Shown here: positions 13,919 through 18,067 of the stretch, in pieces
Layout of the letters: each line of letters begins with the position of its first letter
Position numbering within the stretch: the first letter of the stretch is position 1
Assembly: GCA_027069385.1 (NCBI GenBank)
Contig: JALXER010000212.1
Span: 1 to 18,067, forward strand
DNA: 18,067 bases
Direction: 5' to 3'
Source of the DNA: Paracoccaceae bacterium
GTDB lineage: Bacteria; Pseudomonadota; Alphaproteobacteria; Rhodobacterales; Rhodobacteraceae
The notes under the pieces: model-generated
What the model was told of the DNA's origin: nothing
Databases searched by the model: none
The model's input: only the letters and a program-made list of their open reading frames with translations
Translations under genes and position numbers: made by a program

Positions 13919-16663
13919 ATGACACCGGATTTCGGGGGCCAAAGAGCTGAAATTTCCCGTCGGACTTTGTTAAAAACCGGCGCGGGGAGCCTTTTACTAA
14001 CGGTATTGGCGATTCCAGATATTGCCATACCCGCCACCCACGAACTGCAGGAACTTGCGGGGCAGGCGAAGCGGCGAATCGACGGGTTGGCCAAGGTGAC
14101 GGGGCAAAAGGTTTACGCGCGCGATTTCAATGCGCGCGATATGGCGGGCTGGCCATCACAACAGAAATTCGCGATGTTCATGCGCGCCACCACCACCGAA
14201 CACGCCTTTCGCGAGTTGGACCTGTCGGACCTGCGCAAAGACGAGTTGCCCGAGCGCATTGTGTATGGCGATCAGATGCACAAAACCCAGCGTGCGCCAC
14301 TGATAATGGGTCGGCGCGACCTGTTGCTGGATTCAAGGGATGATTTCGATCAGCCCAAGGGGATGCTTTATGATCTGGTGGTTAAACGCGGGCACGCCCC
14401 CGATTTTCTGGGTCAGGCCGTCGCCCTGCTGATCTTTGCCAGCAAACCGGCCTATGACAGCGCGCGCAAAAAAATGCAGTTTCGTGACAGCGACTTTCAG
14501 GTTTACGATAGCGCGCCGGCCCCGCAACCCGATGCGGTTACCTATTCGCCAACGACCCGGTTTGTGCGTTACGACGCAGACGGGCAGGCGTTTTCCTATG
14601 CGCAGAACCCCGACGATTACGACGAACTGGAACCCGTCTTTGCCGATGCAATCGACCTTTATCTTGACGAAAACCCGCAACTGATCCGGCACGATTACAC
14701 CAGTGACATGCGCACCATGGACCCGATGTTCATGGAGCCGGAATCCGGCATCGCCTGGTATGAGCGGGATAACAGGAACCTTCATCTGGTGTTGGGCACC
14801 CAGTCCCCCGACGGAGACGTGCTCGGCATTTCCCAAATGTACGGGTCCACCGATTCACCGCTGCCGCTAAGCAACATCACCCTGACCCCGTGCTACCCCG
14901 GTGGCGGGTTTGGCGGGCGGGACAGCTCGCCGTTTTCGCTGATGCTGGCGCTGGCCGCTGCCTATGGTGACGGGGCGCCGGTGCGCCTGTCCTATGACCG
15001 GTTCGAGCAATTCCGCGTCGGTCTAAAACGCCATGCATGCGCGCTTTCGGGGATGCTGGCCGTGGACGCCGACCAAAAGATCCGCGTCAACAAGATGCAA
15101 CTGGAATTCGACGGCGGCGGGCGCAAGAACCTGTCGCCCTATGTGGCACAACTGGCAGCGCTTTGTTCCTCGGGGGCGTATGATGTGCCCATGGCCGATG
15201 TGGCCGCCAAGGCGGTGCATTCGATCAACATTCCGGGCGGGTCGCAGCGCGGGTTTGGCGGGCCGCAAGCCTATTTCGCCATTGAAACCGCGCTTGACGA
15301 TATCGCCGCGCAGATGGGGTGGGATCCAATCGCCCTGCGCCTTAACAACATCGTTGATCAGGGGGACCGCACGGTTTCGGGTGGCGCGATCAACCAGTCA
15401 TTACGCCTGAAAGAGATGTTGCAGCACGCGCAAACCAATCCGGTCTGGGCCGATCGTGCCGCGATCAAGGCCGATTACGCGGCGCGGGGCCTGACCTATG
15501 GCACCGGTCTGGCCATGTCGATGCAGGCCTATGGCACCTCGGGCGACGGGGTGGTGGCAGCGGTTAGCATGGATCGGGACGGGGTTATCCGCGTGGCCTC
15601 GGACGCGGTGGATATGGGCAATGGCTCGGCCACCACTTTGTCGGTGGTGGTCGGGCCTTATCTGGGCCGCAATGCGGACAGTATCGAAATGGGCGGCTAT
15701 ACGCTGTTCACCCAGACCGGCCTGTCGGACGAAAAGGGCGGGTCATGGTCTGATCCGGGCTGGACAGCCAAAGGCGTCGGTTCCTCCTCGGCCTGCCTGA
15801 CCGCGCTGCATCAGGTACATGTGGTTCAACAAGCCGCCAGAGCGCTGTTCTTGCTGGCAATCCTGCCGCAAGCCGCCGAAATCTGGGGACTGGACAGCCT
15901 TGAGGAAGACCAGACCAAATGGGTTGACGGGCAGTTGACCTATCTGCCCGGCGGCAAACCACCATTGCCTCAGGCCGATCTGGCCGAGGCGAATTTTACC
16001 CGGGGCGGCACCAGTTCCGTGCTGGCGCACGGGTTCTATCAGGGCAGTTGGACCTCGGCCGATTTTCCGATCAACGGCACCCTGACGCGGCTGGAACTGG
16101 ACGGGCTGGCGGTAACCTCGGCGCTGGGGTTCGGGCCGACGCCGGTAAGGCGCCGGAACACGGTTGCGCCTGCCGGTAACCCGCGCGACGGGCGGTATGT
16201 CTGGGCACCGGCGGTCAATCTGATCGGGCTGACAGTCGATAAAACCTCGGGTCGGGTACAGATTGAAAACGCTGTCACGGTGCTGAATGCGGGCAAGGTG
16301 CATGTGCCCGAGCTGGTCTCGGGACAGGCGCAGGGCGGGCTGGCCATGGCAATCGGCTATACCCTGTCCGAGGACCTGCCCCCGGGCATGGACGGACCGG
16401 CCAGCGGCAATTGGAATCTGAATCGCTATCATGTACCGCATTTCGCTGACGTGCCGTTGAACCAGAGCTATAGCGCGGGGCGGCGTTCCCAGCAATTGGT
16501 GCTGCTACCTGCTGACGGCGAAACCACCGGACGGGGCATTGCCGAATCGGTGATGGTCAGTGTCGCACCAGCCATATCCAACGCGTTACGCGATGCGCTG
16601 GGGGTGCGGTTCCAATCCCTGCCGATCACCCCGGCAAAAATTAAGGCGGAGATCAACCCATGA
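13919..16663 (+). CDS. Xanthine dehydrogenase-family molybdopterin-binding subunit, Tat-exported
   Basis: This is the large catalytic subunit of a molybdenum hydroxylase (xanthine dehydrogenase / aldehyde or isoquinoline oxidoreductase family). The 914-residue product begins with a twin-arginine signal (SRRTLLK at residues 13-19, then a hydrophobic stretch to about 39), so it folds with cofactor and is exported to the periplasm. Cofactor-binding motifs are GGGFGGRD (328-335) and SQRGFGGP (442-449). The conserved catalytic glutamate is present in GRGIAES as Glu876, followed by the usual APAISNAL. It has no FAD or [2Fe-2S] domain; these functions lie in separate subunits. The ribosome site GGGAG is about 10 nt before the ATG. 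It overlaps the [2Fe-2S] gene by 4 bases (ATGA). The layout resembles IorB/PaoC-type periplasmic enzymes, but the substrate cannot be read from sequence. Confidence 0.92.
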   Translation: MTPDFGGQRAEISRRTLLKTGAGSLLLTVLAIPDIAIPATHELQELAGQAKRRIDGLAKVTGQKVYARDFNARDMAGWPSQQKFAMFMRATTTEHAFRELDLSDLRKDELPERIVYGDQMHKTQRAPLIMGRRDLLLDSRDDFDQPKGMLYDLVVKRGHAPDFLGQAVALLIFASKPAYDSARKKMQFRDSDFQVYDSAPAPQPDAVTYSPTTRFVRYDADGQAFSYAQNPDDYDELEPVFADAIDLYLDENPQLIRHDYTSDMRTMDPMFMEPESGIAWYERDNRNLHLVLGTQSPDGDVLGISQMYGSTDSPLPLSNITLTPCYPGGGFGGRDSSPFSLMLALAAAYGDGAPVRLSYDRFEQFRVGLKRHACALSGMLAVDADQKIRVNKMQLEFDGGGRKNLSPYVAQLAALCSSGAYDVPMADVAAKAVHSINIPGGSQRGFGGPQAYFAIETALDDIAAQMGWDPIALRLNNIVDQGDRTVSGGAINQSLRLKEMLQHAQTNPVWADRAAIKADYAARGLTYGTGLAMSMQAYGTSGDGVVAAVSMDRDGVIRVASDAVDMGNGSATTLSVVVGPYLGRNADSIEMGGYTLFTQTGLSDEKGGSWSDPGWTAKGVGSSSACLTALHQVHVVQQAARALFLLAILPQAAEIWGLDSLEEDQTKWVDGQLTYLPGGKPPLPQADLAEANFTRGGTSSVLAHGFYQGSWTSADFPINGTLTRLELDGLAVTSALGFGPTPVRRRNTVAPAGNPRDGRYVWAPAVNLIGLTVDKTSGRVQIENAVTVLNAGKVHVPELVSGQAQGGLAMAIGYTLSEDLPPGMDGPASGNWNLNRYHVPHFADVPLNQSYSAGRRSQQLVLLPADGETTGRGIAESVMVSVAPAISNALRDALGVRFQSLPITPAKIKAEINP

Positions 16664-17172
16664 GCTTTACCCTGACCATCAACGGCACCACTCACCAGCT
16701 GGAGGACGACCAGAGCACGGTCAAACTGCTGGACTATCTGCACGACACCCGCAACCTGACCGGCACCAAGCTGTGCTGCGGCATCGGCGTTTGTCGCGCC
16801 TGCACGGTCTCGGTTCAAAAGGGGCCGAACCGCTTTGCCGAGCCGGTGATTGCCTGTTCAACCCCGCTGGCCACGCTGAAGGGCGCGCGCATTACCACCA
16901 TCGAAGGGGTGGCGGTCGATGGCAATCTGTCGGCAATCCAGACCGCTTTTCTGGACAATTTCGCCTTTCAATGCGGCTATTGCACACCGGGATTCGTGAT
17001 GGCGGCCGAAGTGTTCCTAAGCTGGCTGGCAGTGGCGGATGTTGCGGCCGATGATCTGGATGCGCTGATCGAGAACGCCATCGGAGACCATATCTGCCGC
17101 TGCACCGGCTATGTGCGCTATGCGCAGGCCCTGCACAAAGTGGCGCTGGAAATGCTGGAGGCCAAGCCATGA
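16660..17172 (+). CDS. [2Fe-2S]-binding subunit of the molybdenum hydroxylase
   Basis: This 170-residue electron-transfer subunit pairs with the molybdopterin subunit. The N-terminal plant-ferredoxin-like domain holds the first cluster: Cys40, 45 and 48 in CGIGVCRAC, plus Cys66. The C-terminal helical domain holds the second: Cys105 and 108 in CGYC, then Cys146 and 148 in CRC. This is the standard two-cluster pattern, with one extra Cys39 where many homologues have glycine. There is no signal peptide, so it is probably co-exported with the Tat-signalled large subunit, as known for related enzymes. It overlaps its neighbours on both sides by 4-base ATGA junctions. No FAD subunit is present, so electrons likely go to the haem protein encoded next. 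Confidence 0.95.
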   Translation: MSFTLTINGTTHQLEDDQSTVKLLDYLHDTRNLTGTKLCCGIGVCRACTVSVQKGPNRFAEPVIACSTPLATLKGARITTIEGVAVDGNLSAIQTAFLDNFAFQCGYCTPGFVMAAEVFLSWLAVADVAADDLDALIENAIGDHICRCTGYVRYAQALHKVALEMLEAKP

Positions 17173-18067
17173 AATACCTTGCAATCCTGCTGGCCCTCGC
17201 CAGCCCCGCCGCCGCACAATCCGGTTTCACCGAGTACGCCGCCGAATGCGCCGCGCAAATCGCGCCAATCCCCGATTTCAATTGCGGCGACGGGGTGCTG
17301 GTCCCCGTTACGGTAAACGGGCAGCCCCCCGCATCGTATAGCCCGCAAATGACCTGCGACAACCCCGCGGTGCTGGATAACGGGGCCGGGTCAGACGGGC
17401 AATGCGTGCCCGGCTCGCGTATTCTGGATCTGTCGAGCGAATCGGCAATGATCACCGTGATGTGTCGTCAGAAAACCATCCGGACCCCGATTGACGCGCT
17501 GGTGTTCAACGAGATCGATATTGTTGCCCATAACCCAACCAGCGGCGCGACCTGCTGGTTTCAGGCCGAAGCCCCCGCGGGCGGCGCGCTCGACGGCAGC
17601 CATGTGCTGTCGCCCAATGCGGCCGGAGCAGCGTCGTTCTGGAATCCGGTAGAGGCCGTGGTAAAGGCGGATTGCGGCGGGTGTCATGACAATGACCCGA
17701 TGATGTACTCGCCTTTTGTCGGGCAGGTATGGGAACAGGTGGCAACCAATCCGCTGGGGAACTATTTTCATGTGGGCGGTGATCTTGGCTTTGACCAATG
17801 GCCGCTGGTGACGTTTGATATGCGTGACAATGCCTGCCTTGGCTGCCACCGGATTGGCAAGCAGGAGACCTGCGGGGCGCTGTCCCTGACAGCGGTCGGC
17901 ATGCCCCCGCCAAAGGGTGCCGATGACCGGGCGAGCACCTTTCCATGGTCGCACTACATGCCACCGTTTCACGGCCTGAACCAGACCGCTTGGAACGACA
18001 TCTACCTGTCCGACTGGGCCGACCTGCTAAGCTGCTGTACCAACCCCGACCAACCCATGTGCAACCC
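17169..18067 (+). CDS. Secreted Cys-rich cytochrome c-like protein with two haem motifs (partial, runs off window)
   Basis: The frame starts at an ATG overlapping the [2Fe-2S] gene stop by 4 bases and stays open for 299 codons to the edge. A Sec signal peptide (MKYLAILLALASPAAA) sends it to the periplasm. Two haem-c motifs are seen, CGGCH (residues 169-173) and CLGCH (223-227). More may lie past the edge. At least seven other cysteines in the first 160 residues (for example in AECAAQ, FNCGDG, MTCDN, GQCVPG) suggest disulfides in a haem-free N-terminal part. I do not recognise the domain. From operon position it is the likely electron acceptor of the molybdenum hydroxylase, passing electrons to the cytochrome chain in place of an FAD subunit. 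The function is inferred from motifs and context. Confidence 0.82.
   Translation, partial: MKYLAILLALASPAAAQSGFTEYAAECAAQIAPIPDFNCGDGVLVPVTVNGQPPASYSPQMTCDNPAVLDNGAGSDGQCVPGSRILDLSSESAMITVMCRQKTIRTPIDALVFNEIDIVAHNPTSGATCWFQAEAPAGGALDGSHVLSPNAAGAASFWNPVEAVVKADCGGCHDNDPMMYSPFVGQVWEQVATNPLGNYFHVGGDLGFDQWPLVTFDMRDNACLGCHRIGKQETCGALSLTAVGMPPPKGADDRASTFPWSHYMPPFHGLNQTAWNDIYLSDWADLLSCCTNPDQPMCN

Overview
The window is a GC-rich, gene-dense stretch of about 18 kb. Alphaproteobacterial-looking proteins, dispersed intergenic hairpin elements and the gene content suggest a Rhodobacterales (Roseobacter-like) genome. This is an inference from protein style and repeat style; there is no rRNA or other marker gene to test it. 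I saw no tRNA, rRNA, CRISPR array, transposase or phage gene.

Region 1 (1-5427) is a glycerol-3-phosphate locus. On the minus strand, glpD (G3P dehydrogenase), ugpB (periplasmic binding protein) and ugpA (permease, cut by the window edge) run leftward. On the plus strand, a DUF1989 (urea carboxylase-associated family) gene and a glpR-like DeoR regulator form a tight divergent pair of genes. Phased TTCG motifs in the divergent region, and again at the end of glpD ahead of a likely ugpB promoter, are candidate GlpR operators. Ugp would import G3P, GlpD would oxidise it to DHAP, and the regulator would sense the pathway. The job of the DUF1989 protein here is unknown.

Region 2 (5443-10936) starts with a mirror-image hairpin element between convergent genes. 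A small membrane-anchored cytochrome c'-like protein follows on the minus strand. Divergent from it is a compact plus-strand operon: tctC-tctB-tctA (tripartite tricarboxylate transporter), an AtuA/DUF1446 family gene and a DUF4387 gene. The AtuA gene carries an apparent one-base deletion in a C run.

Region 3 (10896-13644) holds a secreted protein of unknown function on the minus strand, whose 3' end overlaps the DUF4387 gene. A U32-family (TrhP/RlhA-like) protein lies divergent to it, followed by a second copy of the hairpin element.

Region 4 (13645-18067) starts with an AT-richer 270-base intergenic stretch. It leads into a three-gene, translationally coupled operon for a periplasmic molybdenum hydroxylase: a Tat-exported molybdopterin subunit, a two-cluster [2Fe-2S] subunit and a Cys-rich protein with two haem-c motifs that runs off the window. 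It would oxidise an unknown substrate and pass electrons to the cytochrome chain.

The best candidates for something undescribed are the hairpin elements, whose stems keep their structure while changing sequence, the TTT-AtuA-DUF4387 operon and the Mo-hydroxylase with its unusual cytochrome partner.
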